Below, one piece after another: positions 15,826 to 24,649 of a DNA stretch of 53,021 bases (positions within the stretch are counted from its first letter, which is position 1; each line of letters begins with the position of its first letter). Origin of the DNA: CAZMJG01 sp964576365 (GTDB taxonomy: Bacteria > Patescibacteriota > Microgenomatia > UBA1406 > GWC2-37-13); the NCBI GenBank assembly GCA_964576365.1, contig CAZNUT010000003.1:1-53021 (forward strand), given 5' to 3'. Position numbers and translations under genes: made by a program. Under the pieces are notes generated by a model. The model was not told the origin of the DNA. It made no database searches and saw only the letters and a program-made list of their open reading frames with translations.

Positions 15826-17448
15826 CTAAGGGTTAAGTGTGACAATATTTGAATCAATTAGTGTTTTTATATCAATATCTTTTGAACCATTAAAAAACCA
15901 AAATAGATCCCAATTGTTACCTTTGGATAAATTGCCTTGAGACCAAAGCCAAGCACCTTTTTGTGCTTCTTGTTTGAGTGCCTGCTCGTCAACAACATAG
16001 TGAACATATCCAAGAGATTTCATCAGCTCATGAATCCGTTTTAATCCATTTTCATCAAGCAGCCATTGTTTTTCTCCATAAAAAAGCCCTTCGCCATCAA
16101 GCAAACTACCATGTACTTCCACACCGGTCGGAGATTTTGTTGGTGGAATTAAATAGGACTTGATACTAGGTTCATCCAATTCTGATTGGTGATGCTGAGT
16201 ATTCGGATTGATTTCGTTTGTCTGAGGAAGGGCAGTGTCAGAATTATGCACTGTGATACCTGTACGTTCTGCCAGATTGAGAAGATCGTGTTTTTCTGTC
16301 TCAAAACCACTTGTGCCGTTTGCTATATGGAATATACGATATCTATCTGTCCTTTGACTTGTATCGTTTTCTGTGAGATTTTCTTCATGTAGATATGTGT
16401 TCCAGTCTCCGCGCATCCATCTGTTGTGGCCATCCTGCACAAGTTCGTCAACTTTATGTTTATCGATAGAGACGGGGGTATTTGTGTCGTGAATAACGCT
16501 TTGTAATTTGCGTTCAAGGTTTTCATCCTGCTTAAGATGATGACCATCGTATGTCGGTTCTCCTAGCGAAGGGTCGAGATACGAACCTGATGAATGAGTG
16601 CCGTTTGGGGCTTTTATGACAGGATCAAATGGTTCAGATTTTAAATCTGAAAAGTGATGATGTGTGACATCAGGAAGGTGTATTTCAACAGGAGGCGGTT
16701 TCACTTCTTCTTCAACAGCTGGAAGCCTGATATGTGGGATAAATAATTTGTGTTCCTGTGGTGGTGCAGCTGGGGGGTCAGCCAGTCTTGTTTCCAGAGG
16801 GTTTGGTGGTTGTACTTCTCTTGGAGTCTCTATGGGTGCAGGGGAAGGAGAAGGTGGTGGTGTAGGATGTGCATCAGGTACATATGGTTTTTCAGGAGGT
16901 TCCTGCCACCAATGATCAAATGTGTCACCAGCAAGAGATTCTATAGTGGTACCCGCTAATACAGCGGTAGTGATATTTCGATGTCTTGCGCCGACAGTCA
17001 ATCCTCTCGTTATTTTTTCCAATGTATTTGCAGTTTTATTCCAACCTTCGACTCGAGCTTTTGCTTCGTAGTAACTAAGGGTGTTGGCAGCAAGGGCGGC
17101 AACTTGTAAAATCACTCCTTCTTTTCTATCAAGAAAATGAAATCCTGTTTTTTCTTCCAGTACGTGCTTGGCATATCCACTTCCTATCGCAATTGCACCA
17201 TAGCCCAAAAGAGATAGTCCACGTCTGGTATTGTCAGTCTGTCTTTCATACCAAACTGTGGCTCGTAAACGCGCTCTGTCTAGTAAGCCCGGTTCCTGGG
17301 GAGGGGGAACAGCGGGAGTAGTCAATTGCAATTCATTTTCTTCTTCTGGGGGAAGAATTGGTTCTGCAGAAATAAGATTGTATACAGAAGTTCCTTTTCT
17401 ATATTTTGGATCGTCTATCAGTTGGAATCTGTGCTGTTCAGATGACAT
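15826..17448 (-). CDS. Pro-rich multidomain protein of unknown function
   Basis: 540 residues, not recognised. An N-terminal part (about 60-180) has two weakly hydrophobic stretches (LSLLGYGAIAIGSGYA and VILQVAALAANTL) that could sit at the membrane. A long Pro/Glu/His-rich linker follows (about 185-300). The C-terminal region (about 330-540) looks folded, with repeated Trp-containing motifs HNRWMRGDWNTYL and KGAWLWSQGNLSKGNNWDLFW. There is no signal peptide. The Pro-rich linker suggests a surface or scaffold protein with separate head domains. The base composition matches the neighbours. Confidence 0.75.
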   Translation of the reverse strand: MSSEQHRFQLIDDPKYRKGTSVYNLISAEPILPPEEENELQLTTPAVPPPQEPGLLDRARLRATVWYERQTDNTRRGLSLLGYGAIAIGSGYAKHVLEEKTGFHFLDRKEGVILQVAALAANTLSYYEAKARVEGWNKTANTLEKITRGLTVGARHRNITTAVLAGTTIESLAGDTFDHWWQEPPEKPYVPDAHPTPPPSPSPAPIETPREVQPPNPLETRLADPPAAPPQEHKLFIPHIRLPAVEEEVKPPPVEIHLPDVTHHHFSDLKSEPFDPVIKAPNGTHSSGSYLDPSLGEPTYDGHHLKQDENLERKLQSVIHDTNTPVSIDKHKVDELVQDGHNRWMRGDWNTYLHEENLTENDTSQRTDRYRIFHIANGTSGFETEKHDLLNLAERTGITVHNSDTALPQTNEINPNTQHHQSELDEPSIKSYLIPPTKSPTGVEVHGSLLDGEGLFYGEKQWLLDENGLKRIHELMKSLGYVHYVVDEQALKQEAQKGAWLWSQGNLSKGNNWDLFWFFNGSKDIDIKTLIDSNIVTLNP

Positions 17449-17619
17449 AAGGTTTTGATATGTTAATCATTTCAGCTAGAAATGTTGCTTGAGGGTCTTT
17501 CATAAAGTTTAAAATGATATCTTTATTACAATTACACTCTATGAGGAGAAGGTGGGAGTAATAAAAAAGTAATAAGGCTGTAAGGTTTGGAGGGTTAGTT
17601 CATGATTGAGATATTTATA

Positions 17620-17648
17620 TTGTTATCACAACCTATTACATATATAAT
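17620..17648 (+). promoter_or_regulatory. Promoter of the 84-residue protein gene, predicted leaderless
   Basis: TTGTTA (17620-17625), a 17-base spacer and TATAAT (17643-17648), 7 bases before the ATG at 17656. This decides the start codon over the in-frame ATG at 17602. Confidence 0.7.
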
Positions 17649-17655
17649 CAAATGC

Positions 17656-17910
17656 ATGAACAAAAATGAAGTAATTATTCCAGGACAGGTGACGATAGAA
17701 CAATTGGATGTCGAAATTGCATATTTAGATCAACAATTGCGAAAGGAAAGTGTATCATTTTGGCCGAACATGAGCTTGTTTTTTACAGGCTGCCTTTTTA
17801 GAGAAGATCAACTTGCTACAACCCTTGCTGATAGAATCAGGGAGCGGACCGATCTCAGGAGATTGTTGAGTGCAAGAAGTATTTCTCAAAATTTACTTGA
17901 CGTGATTTAG
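17656..17910 (+). CDS. Small protein of unknown function
   Basis: 84 residues starting at 17656, fixed by the promoter 7 bases upstream. It begins NKNEVIIPGQVTIEQLDVEI, continues as an amphipathic helix with a short hydrophobic patch (MSLFFTGCLF), and ends with an Arg-rich helical segment. I do not recognise it. It precedes the DUF1697 gene by 20 bases. Confidence 0.6.
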   Translation: MNKNEVIIPGQVTIEQLDVEIAYLDQQLRKESVSFWPNMSLFFTGCLFREDQLATTLADRIRERTDLRRLLSARSISQNLLDVI

Positions 17911-17930
17911 TTTTTTCTACCTATATTTTT

Positions 17931-18467
17931 ATGAGATATGTAGCTTTGCTTCGGGGTATCAATGTCGGGGGAAATAATAAGATAGATATGAAAACACTAA
18001 AAATGGTGTTTGAAAAAGTCGGGATGGAGGAGGTGCAAACATACATTAATTCAGGAAATGTCATTTTTCAATCGTCTAAAAAATCAATTAGTCTAATGGA
18101 AGAAATATTGGAAAGTGCGATCATAAAAGAATTTGGCATCTCTGTCAGAGTGCTTGTCAAAAGCGAAGATCAGATGAATCATATTCTTGCGGCGTTGCCT
18201 GTGGAATGGAAAAATGACGCGGAGATGAAATGTGATGTGATGTTATTATGGGAGGAAATAGATGACGAAAAAGTCATCAAACAATTACCTGTGCGAGATG
18301 GTATTGATGTTGTCCGTTATACAAAAGGAGCGATTTTGTGGTCGGTCGATCGGAAAAATCTGAAAAAAAGCACTATGGCAAAATTGGTAGGAACAAAATT
18401 ATATTCACAGATGACAGTGAGAAACTGCAATACAACGCGAAAGCTGGGTGAAATGATAAAGAAATAG
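17931..18467 (+). CDS. DUF1697 family protein
   Basis: 178 residues, full length for DUF1697. The start MRYVALLRGINVGGNNKIDM, TYINSGNVIFQS and the ending GTKLYSQMTVRNCNTTRKL are diagnostic. The structure is known for the family but not its function. TTGACG (17897-17902) and TATATT (17922-17927) could form its own promoter with a 19-base spacer and a -10 box only 3 bases from the ATG. Confidence 0.9.
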   Translation: MRYVALLRGINVGGNNKIDMKTLKMVFEKVGMEEVQTYINSGNVIFQSSKKSISLMEEILESAIIKEFGISVRVLVKSEDQMNHILAALPVEWKNDAEMKCDVMLLWEEIDDEKVIKQLPVRDGIDVVRYTKGAILWSVDRKNLKKSTMAKLVGTKLYSQMTVRNCNTTRKLGEMIKK

Positions 18468-18473
18468 ATTGAA

Positions 18474-19115
18474 CTAAGTAGTAGCTGTTAATTTAGTTAC
18501 CCCATTCATATCCTCAACACAGAAAGTTATTCCATCTGAAACAAGCTTGACAAATGCGGTATTGGCAACTGCTCGAGAAGGGATCTCATCATACGTACCC
18601 ACCCCAAGATAGATGAGAAATGCCCGCATGAGTGAGCCGTGCGTCACCATGAGTACTGTTTTTCCTGCATGGGTAGCGGCTGTTTGTTTGAGGAAGGGGA
18701 TAAAACGCACCATCATTTCCTCATCGCTTTCAATGTCCGGATATTTATATATTTTTTTCTTTTCATCAGGAAGGGATAAAAATTCTCCAAGCATTTCTTT
18801 CAATTCTTCATTAAAAATAGTATGATGTCTTCCTTCCCACTTCCCAAAATTCCGTTCACGGATAGCTTCTTTTTTTTGCACAGGAAGTTTTTTGTCAAAT
18901 GCAATTATAGTAGCAGTATGATGGGCTCTATCCAAATCAGATGAGAAAGCGGCATCAAACAAAATATCTTTAAATTTTTGTTTTAATCTGTGTGCTTGCT
19001 CAATGCCTGTTTGCGTCAGGGCAGAGTCAGCTTGTCCTTGGAGCAGCCCTTTTACATTCCATTCAGTCTCTCCATGACGTACGATATAAAACGTACAGCA
19101 ATTGGCATCTTTCAT
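18474..19115 (-). CDS. Histidine phosphatase family (phosphoglycerate-mutase-like) protein
   Basis: 213 residues. The catalytic RHGETEWN motif, SSDLDRAHHTA, ERNFGKWEG and the second catalytic histidine in VTHGSLMRAF are all present. The family includes cofactor-dependent mutases, alpha-ribazole phosphatase and broad phosphatases; the sequence does not decide among them. It overlaps the zinc-ribbon gene upstream by 4 bases, so the two are co-translated. Confidence 0.9.
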   Translation of the reverse strand: MKDANCCTFYIVRHGETEWNVKGLLQGQADSALTQTGIEQAHRLKQKFKDILFDAAFSSDLDRAHHTATIIAFDKKLPVQKKEAIRERNFGKWEGRHHTIFNEELKEMLGEFLSLPDEKKKIYKYPDIESDEEMMVRFIPFLKQTAATHAGKTVLMVTHGSLMRAFLIYLGVGTYDEIPSRAVANTAFVKLVSDGITFCVEDMNGVTKLTATT

Positions 19116-19408
19116 GAAGCGATTATATCAGTTTTACTGTTTGATTTTTTTCTCCAGCGGGGAGCAAATCCAGCCATAAATGCAAAAAAGTGAGCTTTTA
19201 GTCTGCTTTCACCTCGCGCGACAATCGCTGCTATCATTGCCTTCTTAAATTCTTGCCAATCATCTCCCTCATAGCAGAGTTTGCCATGTGAGAAGCAGTA
19301 TGAGCAATATTTTTCATGCTCACGATTTACTCCCATTGGATCTTTCGAAAAAGGCATGAGGCAACTGTCACAGTTGCCGGTTAGCGGTTTTTGTGTAGAA
19401 GTGTTCAT
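19112..19408 (-). CDS. Small putative zinc-ribbon protein
   Basis: 98 residues. Four cysteines in CDSCLMPF and YCSYCFSHGKLCYEG form a zinc-ribbon-like knuckle pair, matching the putative zinc ribbon domain in small bacterial proteins of unknown role. A helical, basic C-terminus follows (APRWRKKSNSK). It is first in a two-gene unit with the histidine phosphatase. Confidence 0.75.
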   Translation of the reverse strand: MNTSTQKPLTGNCDSCLMPFSKDPMGVNREHEKYCSYCFSHGKLCYEGDDWQEFKKAMIAAIVARGESRLKAHFFAFMAGFAPRWRKKSNSKTDIIAS

Positions 19409-19506
19409 GAGTTTATTATATATCTTTATGACAATTCCATCAGGAAATATGTCGGTATTGATTTAATTCTGTCTTATCGTAATCAGCAAAGACTATATTT
19501 TATCGA

Positions 19507-21099
19507 TCATCCTATTTGGATTTTATCTGCTCCAGCAAAATCTTCTGTCAACGGTGCATCCATATGTCTGCGTTTCCAAGGCAAAGCGGCGAGTATAGTA
19601 AGAGCACCAATACGCCCAAACAACATAACGATGATCAGTAACACTTTTGATGTGGGTGATAAAATTCCTGAAAAACTTGTTACGCCTCCAGTATATCCCA
19701 TGGTCATGCCTACCGTCCCAAATGCTGAAAAAATTTCAAACAACACTTTTGTAAAATTAAAAAGTGGATCTGGGGTTATAAGGTAATCTTTTTCAATTGA
19801 GCAAATTAAAAAAGTTATCAAAGCGATAAAAATACTTGAAAAAAAGAAAAGACGGACTGCGTGTGATACTGCAAATTTGCTTATTCGTCGTTTGAACAAA
19901 ATAACTGGCTGTCCCGGCATAGTAAACCAGTCTTTTATATAGCCGTATAACACTGCAACAGTTGGGATTTTGATTCCTCCGGCTGTACCCGCCGGATTGG
20001 CTCCAATAAACATGAGAATCATATAGAGAAAAAGAGTGGTGACGTGCAACGCTCCGACATCTATCGTATTGAATCCAGCTGTACGGGTCGAGACACTTTG
20101 GAAAAAGTGGATCAGCATGTTTTCCCAAAATGTATATTTTTGGGACCAGGTGGCGCCCTGTTCGATCATAAGTGGAATGACTATACCAACCAAAAGAAGT
20201 GTTATAGTTCCCCATAAAGCGATACGTATCTGTACGGGAGATGCCACTCCGCTAAAATTATGTTGAAGTTTAAGTTGAGTTAAGCCATTCTTTTTTGCCA
20301 ATGTTCTCAACCACATATAAAAAGCGATAAGCACGGGATATCCCAATCCTCCCAGAATGATGAGTATGCCGATTGTAAGGTTGATGACTGGATTGGTCAC
20401 AAAGTTCATCAAGTTGTTTTGCATGAGTGAAAACCCTGCATTGTTAAATGCCGAAATCGAATGAAATAATGCCCACCACCATGGATTGATGCCATTGAGA
20501 ATACTTTTGTCAGTGTATGTTTGTAAATGCATACCTATGATTATCGTGCCCGCAATTTCAAAGAAGAAGGTATAGATCAAAACGTATTTCATCATATCAA
20601 GTACGTCATGATGCTCGGTATCCATCACAACCGCTAGCACTTTTCGTACAGAATCACGCTCAGAAAGTCCCTTGAATATTGCGAATGCGATAAATGAGGT
20701 AAATACAATCACACCTAAACCGCCAATTTGAATCAAGAATAAGGTGATGATTTGACCTGTAAAGGTAAATTTTGAAAAATCTGTAGAGGTCAAACCTGTG
20801 ACACAAAGAGCCGAGATAGCGGTAAACCACACGTCTATAAATGTTTCTCCCTGATAATTTATTTCTTTTAGTGCTGTATGTGTTTCGACTCCTGCTGGAA
20901 TAATCAAATTAATGTCTTCATTTTTTGGTTTAATTTCCACTTCCTGATGGACAGGTATCAATGTTGTGACAATTCTATCTGCTTCGGTTTGCCAAAGAAT
21001 AATTGCTCCAACAAGTGAAAGTCCTACAAAAGAAATTACTGTTAGTTCGGCAGCAGAAAAAAAGGTGAGACGCTTTAAGAGTCTGGTGAATATATGCAT
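19507..21099 (-). CDS. TrkH/KtrB-family potassium uptake protein
   Basis: 530 residues, about ten membrane segments in the TrkH four-repeat arrangement. Pore-loop motifs are ALCVTGLTSTDF, the AFNNAGFSL region, STRTAGFNTID and SAFGTVGMTMGYTGG, each with the selectivity-filter glycine. It needs a TrkA/KtrA regulatory subunit, and none is encoded in this window. An extended extracytoplasmic loop lies at about 45-80. It follows the NhaD/ArsB-like gene by four bases, in one unit with a CBS protein. Confidence 0.93.
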   Translation of the reverse strand: MHIFTRLLKRLTFFSAAELTVISFVGLSLVGAIILWQTEADRIVTTLIPVHQEVEIKPKNEDINLIIPAGVETHTALKEINYQGETFIDVWFTAISALCVTGLTSTDFSKFTFTGQIITLFLIQIGGLGVIVFTSFIAFAIFKGLSERDSVRKVLAVVMDTEHHDVLDMMKYVLIYTFFFEIAGTIIIGMHLQTYTDKSILNGINPWWWALFHSISAFNNAGFSLMQNNLMNFVTNPVINLTIGILIILGGLGYPVLIAFYMWLRTLAKKNGLTQLKLQHNFSGVASPVQIRIALWGTITLLLVGIVIPLMIEQGATWSQKYTFWENMLIHFFQSVSTRTAGFNTIDVGALHVTTLFLYMILMFIGANPAGTAGGIKIPTVAVLYGYIKDWFTMPGQPVILFKRRISKFAVSHAVRLFFFSSIFIALITFLICSIEKDYLITPDPLFNFTKVLFEIFSAFGTVGMTMGYTGGVTSFSGILSPTSKVLLIIVMLFGRIGALTILAALPWKRRHMDAPLTEDFAGADKIQIG

Positions 21100-21103
21100 A
21101 TCA

Positions 21104-22438
21104 TCATTGAAAGTACATATATTTCACCCATAGATATGCGAACATGACGAGCCCATTAATGACTACAAGTGGAAAGCCGTACAAAAGGTATTTGCCGAAA
21201 GCAATATGTCTTCCTTCTTTTTCTGCTAGTCCGCAAGCGATCACATTACATGCTGCACCGATAGGAGACCCTGCGCCACCGATCGAGGTTCCTAGATTGA
21301 GCGCCCACCAAAGTACATATACTTCAATTCCTGCTTTAGCCATTTCCTGAATCGCCCCAACCATCGTGATGTTATAGGGTACATTATCGATAAATACGGA
21401 GAGAATAGACGAACCCATGGCGATAAGGAAGGTCAACTGAGTCAATGCTCCACCGGATAAGTGTAGTATCTGTTGGGCAAGAATTTTGATTACACCATTG
21501 TGCTCAAGTGACCCGATTATGATAAATAGACCCATAAAAAAGAAAATGATTTCCCAATCTATAATTTGTTCAAAAATCTGCTTGGGAGATTTATGAAAAA
21601 TAAGCATTGCTAAACTGCTAGCAAAAAGCACAATAGATGCATTGTCAAATCGGATTGAAAACGTGTGGAAAATCCACTCTTTAAATATCATCACAATTAT
21701 TGATGCAATAAGAAGCGGAATACCAATTTTAAGTATTTTTTTGTCGCGGATTGCAGAAGCAGGATTAAACCCTTCAACATCAGCTGGCTTGATAGAAACC
21801 GCTCTCAATTGTTTCCCAAAACAAATTACAAAGTAAATAGTTGAAACGATCGACACCAAAATAACACCCACTCCTGAATTAGTTATGACTTCTATAAAAG
21901 ATAGACCCACGGTCGTAGCTTGATAATATGTCGTCGGGTCAGAGATGGGAGTCATTGCGCCGCCAATATTGCCGAATGTTATTATTCCTAGGAAATAGGG
22001 TAGAAATGGAAGTTTTAGTTCTTTTACAAGTACTAAAACTACAGGCGTGATGATAAGAATAGTTGGAATATTCGATAAAAAAGTAGTCATGATAAGCGTG
22101 AGGTAGCAAAGCGCTATTAACAGATATACAGGGTCACCTTTTACTGTTTTTGCAAGCCAAATAGCCACCGCTTCAAACAAGCCTGATTCCCGAACAATTC
22201 CTACTAATATCATCATGCCAATAACAAAACCCAACACATCCAGATTATTGCTGATGAAGTGAAATGCTATTTGTTGCGGCGACCCTTCGCCCTGAAAGAG
22301 TTGTAACAACATGACGAGTGTTGCTCCTAGTCCCACAACAATCACTTTGTTTATTTTTTCTGTGATAAGAAAAAAATAAACCACAAACAAAACTCCTATA
22401 GAAACATAGGAAAGTAGAGTCAATGATTCAGCATGCAT
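21104..22438 (-). CDS. ArsB/NhaD-type ion transporter (SLC13/IT superfamily)
   Basis: 444 residues with 11-12 membrane segments. The internal-repeat motifs of the IT superfamily are clear: TTFLSNIPTILIITPVV, GNIGGAMTPISDPTTY, FIDNVPYNITMVG and LGTSIGGAGSPIGAACNV. These fit NhaD-like Na+/H+ antiporters or ArsB-like permeases. The neighbours, a potassium channel-like transporter and a CBS protein but no arsenic genes, favour cation homeostasis over arsenite efflux. Confidence 0.85.
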   Translation of the reverse strand: MHAESLTLLSYVSIGVLFVVYFFLITEKINKVIVVGLGATLVMLLQLFQGEGSPQQIAFHFISNNLDVLGFVIGMMILVGIVRESGLFEAVAIWLAKTVKGDPVYLLIALCYLTLIMTTFLSNIPTILIITPVVLVLVKELKLPFLPYFLGIITFGNIGGAMTPISDPTTYYQATTVGLSFIEVITNSGVGVILVSIVSTIYFVICFGKQLRAVSIKPADVEGFNPASAIRDKKILKIGIPLLIASIIVMIFKEWIFHTFSIRFDNASIVLFASSLAMLIFHKSPKQIFEQIIDWEIIFFFMGLFIIIGSLEHNGVIKILAQQILHLSGGALTQLTFLIAMGSSILSVFIDNVPYNITMVGAIQEMAKAGIEVYVLWWALNLGTSIGGAGSPIGAACNVIACGLAEKEGRHIAFGKYLLYGFPLVVINGLVMFAYLWVKYMYFQ

Positions 22439-22440
22439 GC

Positions 22441-22899
22441 TTATTTTTTTGTAATTGATAATGATCCAGCGATTGCAGTAATAATTTCAGTGCGGGTAAT
22501 CACACCGATTACTTTGTTGTTGTCGACAATAGGCACGATAAAAAGATTATTTTTCAGAAAATCTGCTGCTATAGTCATTAGGTGAGTGTCCGGCTTAGCG
22601 GTAATAAATTCGCGGCACATTATATCCGACACCTTTTTGTTAGCAACCTTTTCACACATTTCAGCAAAAAAATGATGTTTATGCATTGCAACAGCTACTT
22701 CTACATGTTCTTGAAATTCATCAGGAACGATATTTTTAACAATATCAACAACTGAAATGATACCAATGGGCTCTTGTTGGTTATTTATAATAATCAGACT
22801 GCTTATGTTATTCTTCAATAAAGACCCAAGAGCCTCATAAACACTGGCATTTTCCTGGATGAGTTGAGGATTTCTCCTATAGAGCGTATGAATAGTCAT
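22441..22899 (-). CDS. CBS-domain pair protein
   Basis: 152 residues made of two CBS motifs (about 12-60 and 92-145), each ending in a GIISVVDIV- or GVITRTEII-type strand-helix. CBS pairs bind adenine nucleotides and act as energy or ionic-strength gauges. As first gene of the CBS/antiporter/TrkH unit it may regulate those transporters post-translationally; this is inference from context. Stop and next start are two bases apart. Confidence 0.88.
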   Translation of the reverse strand: MTIHTLYRRNPQLIQENASVYEALGSLLKNNISSLIIINNQQEPIGIISVVDIVKNIVPDEFQEHVEVAVAMHKHHFFAEMCEKVANKKVSDIMCREFITAKPDTHLMTIAADFLKNNLFIVPIVDNNKVIGVITRTEIITAIAGSLSITKK

Positions 22900-22987
22900 A
22901 ATAACTGAAATTAAATAATGTAATAATGCGCATTTAATATGTAATTTTTTACTTTAGTTTTATATGATTTTTGGAATATGTAGAGTA

Positions 22988-23125
22988 TTAATTGAAGTAA
23001 CAATGACGTATCAGTGTTTTGCCGATAGTCAGAGATTCGCCATTACACTGAGGCGAAATGAAGTGGGCTGTGACATAAATAAACAAAGAAGCGCCCAGAA
23101 TAAAAATGAGAAAGCTTAGTTTCAT
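22988..23125 (-). CDS. Very small single-span membrane protein
   Basis: 45 residues starting MKLSFLIFILGASLFIYVTA, one hydrophobic segment followed by a short polar tail with two cysteines. It was found by reading the 300-base gap between the CBS gene and the sensor gene. The minus-strand TAGAAT box (23137-23132) ends 6 bases before the ATG, the same leaderless layout as other genes here, which is the main reason to believe it. No family is recognised. The rest of the gap 22900-23199 shows nothing clear. Confidence 0.45.
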   Translation of the reverse strand: MKLSFLIFILGASLFIYVTAHFISPQCNGESLTIGKTLIRHCYFN

Positions 23126-23199
23126 GAGCCGATTCTAACAGGGAGGTAGTGGATTCAAGTGATACTCAAGTGTGACTCACATTTATTGAGAGATATAGA

Positions 23200-24510
23200 T
23201 CAAGTTGAACGTACTAAAAGAGGTCGAAGAGTGGGGTTGAGTTGATACGTTTTATCCCGAAGTTCAATAAGCTTGACTGGCAAATAAGCCTCTGTCTTTT
23301 TATTTAACAGAATCATCGAGTCGTATACTTTGCGCCAGTGTTCTGGTAGTGGTTCTTGACCAAATGCCTCAAGAAGTTCATCTATCTCCCATCGCTTTTT
23401 TGGATCGACAAAGACTGCTTTGCATAAATAATATTGATTAGAAGCAAATGGAATCTCAATTGTCTGCTCATCAATCATGAGAACTCCGTTACGTTTTTCA
23501 AAAGATATTTTTTTTGGTAATTTACGTGTAGTACGCAGTGAATCATACTGATTAACAGTTTTTGTAACAATATTTTTTTGAGTATATGAGAAAAAATAAT
23601 AGGCAAGTATCGTAAGTAATACTATGGCAATCAGACATATAGGTGCCGCATGTATGAGGGTTTGATCAACAAAATGAATAGATTTTCCTGCTATTACAAC
23701 ACCAACAGGATTACGAAATTCATCTTTCAATACGCGGGAAAAAACCAAATACGTTTCTTTATTTTTTGAGTCGGTGTAAAAGCGCACATCTCTTGATTCT
23801 TGTAATTCATGATACACATAGCTTTTATCAATATATGTAGGCATGCGTCCGTTATTAAGTAATACCTTATTAAAATTATTAACGATCTCAAAAGAAACAT
23901 CATATCCAATATCACGAATGTCTACTGCAGAAGTATCTATCGTTCCTTTATTTATTTTTATCCGACTGGCAATATATTGTATGTTTGATGAAAGTTTTTT
24001 GTCGATGTCAGGCAAAATAAGACTGTCGGGATTGTATACGCTCGCTACGATGACACCAATTATTTTGTTTTTTTCAATAATCGGCTGAGAAAGTATCCGC
24101 CATTGTTCATTTGTGATATTTTTAGTAGTTTGCGGCTTTTGAAAAGCCATTAAATGTGCAAAATCCGCCGAATCAAGTAATCCATTTATTGGAGAGTTTC
24201 GCTCTATGACAAATCCATCAGATGCGATGATGTAAAGAGGTGTTGAAAACCCGCTTGATCCGCTTGGATGCGGTGTATGAGGATCTGAGGTATATTGAGA
24301 AGTATCCCAAACACCGTTTTTGTATTTTAGTCCTTGTTCAACGCGTGTGGTAAATACCTGCATTTCTTTTTTGACCCCTTCAATAAGAAAATATCTCAAT
24401 GTGCCAAATGCAGCTACAAGAAGTAGAAGGAGAAGAAATAATACAAAAATAACTGTTTGGGGTAAAAGATGTTTCCTCAATAATTCTTGCAGCTTGTCTA
24501 CGTATAACAT
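23200..24510 (-). CDS. Membrane sensor with C-terminal winged-helix-like domain
   Basis: 436 residues from the ATG at 24510, selected because TATAAT ends 6 bases before it. A membrane segment lies near residues 15-40, an extracytoplasmic sensor region (about 45-280) with PAS/Cache-like beta patterns follows, then a second segment (about 285-310) and a cytoplasmic tail. The tail (about 335-436) reads like an OmpR-type winged helix: NGVLMIDEQTIEIP, YLCKAVFVDPKKRWEIDELL, and a wing ending RDKTYQLNP. This is a ToxR/CadC-like layout but with the DNA-binding domain at the C-terminus. The domain call is by pattern only. Confidence 0.6.
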   Translation of the reverse strand: MLYVDKLQELLRKHLLPQTVIFVLFLLLLLLVAAFGTLRYFLIEGVKKEMQVFTTRVEQGLKYKNGVWDTSQYTSDPHTPHPSGSSGFSTPLYIIASDGFVIERNSPINGLLDSADFAHLMAFQKPQTTKNITNEQWRILSQPIIEKNKIIGVIVASVYNPDSLILPDIDKKLSSNIQYIASRIKINKGTIDTSAVDIRDIGYDVSFEIVNNFNKVLLNNGRMPTYIDKSYVYHELQESRDVRFYTDSKNKETYLVFSRVLKDEFRNPVGVVIAGKSIHFVDQTLIHAAPICLIAIVLLTILAYYFFSYTQKNIVTKTVNQYDSLRTTRKLPKKISFEKRNGVLMIDEQTIEIPFASNQYYLCKAVFVDPKKRWEIDELLEAFGQEPLPEHWRKVYDSMILLNKKTEAYLPVKLIELRDKTYQLNPTLRPLLVRST

Positions 24511-24516
24511 ATGTAT

Positions 24517-24522
24517 ATTATA
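24517..24522 (-). promoter_or_regulatory. -10 box of the membrane sensor gene
   Basis: TATAAT on the minus strand, 6 bases before the ATG at 24510; implies a leaderless mRNA. No good -35 is visible. Confidence 0.55.
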
Positions 24523-24649
24523 CAACAAAATTATCCTATAACATTTCTATATTTACACTTTTTCTTATCATTGCGATCTTATTGTAACATGTTCGCTATT
24601 GGTGATAGTTAATGCTATAATTTTTTTGGTTACTATTTTGTATGTTTTA

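Noticed and set aside
16664..17458. Open plus-strand frames rich in Gly, Ser and Cys
   Set aside because: They are antisense to the Pro-rich codons of the 15826-17448 gene, which naturally give stop-free Gly-rich frames.
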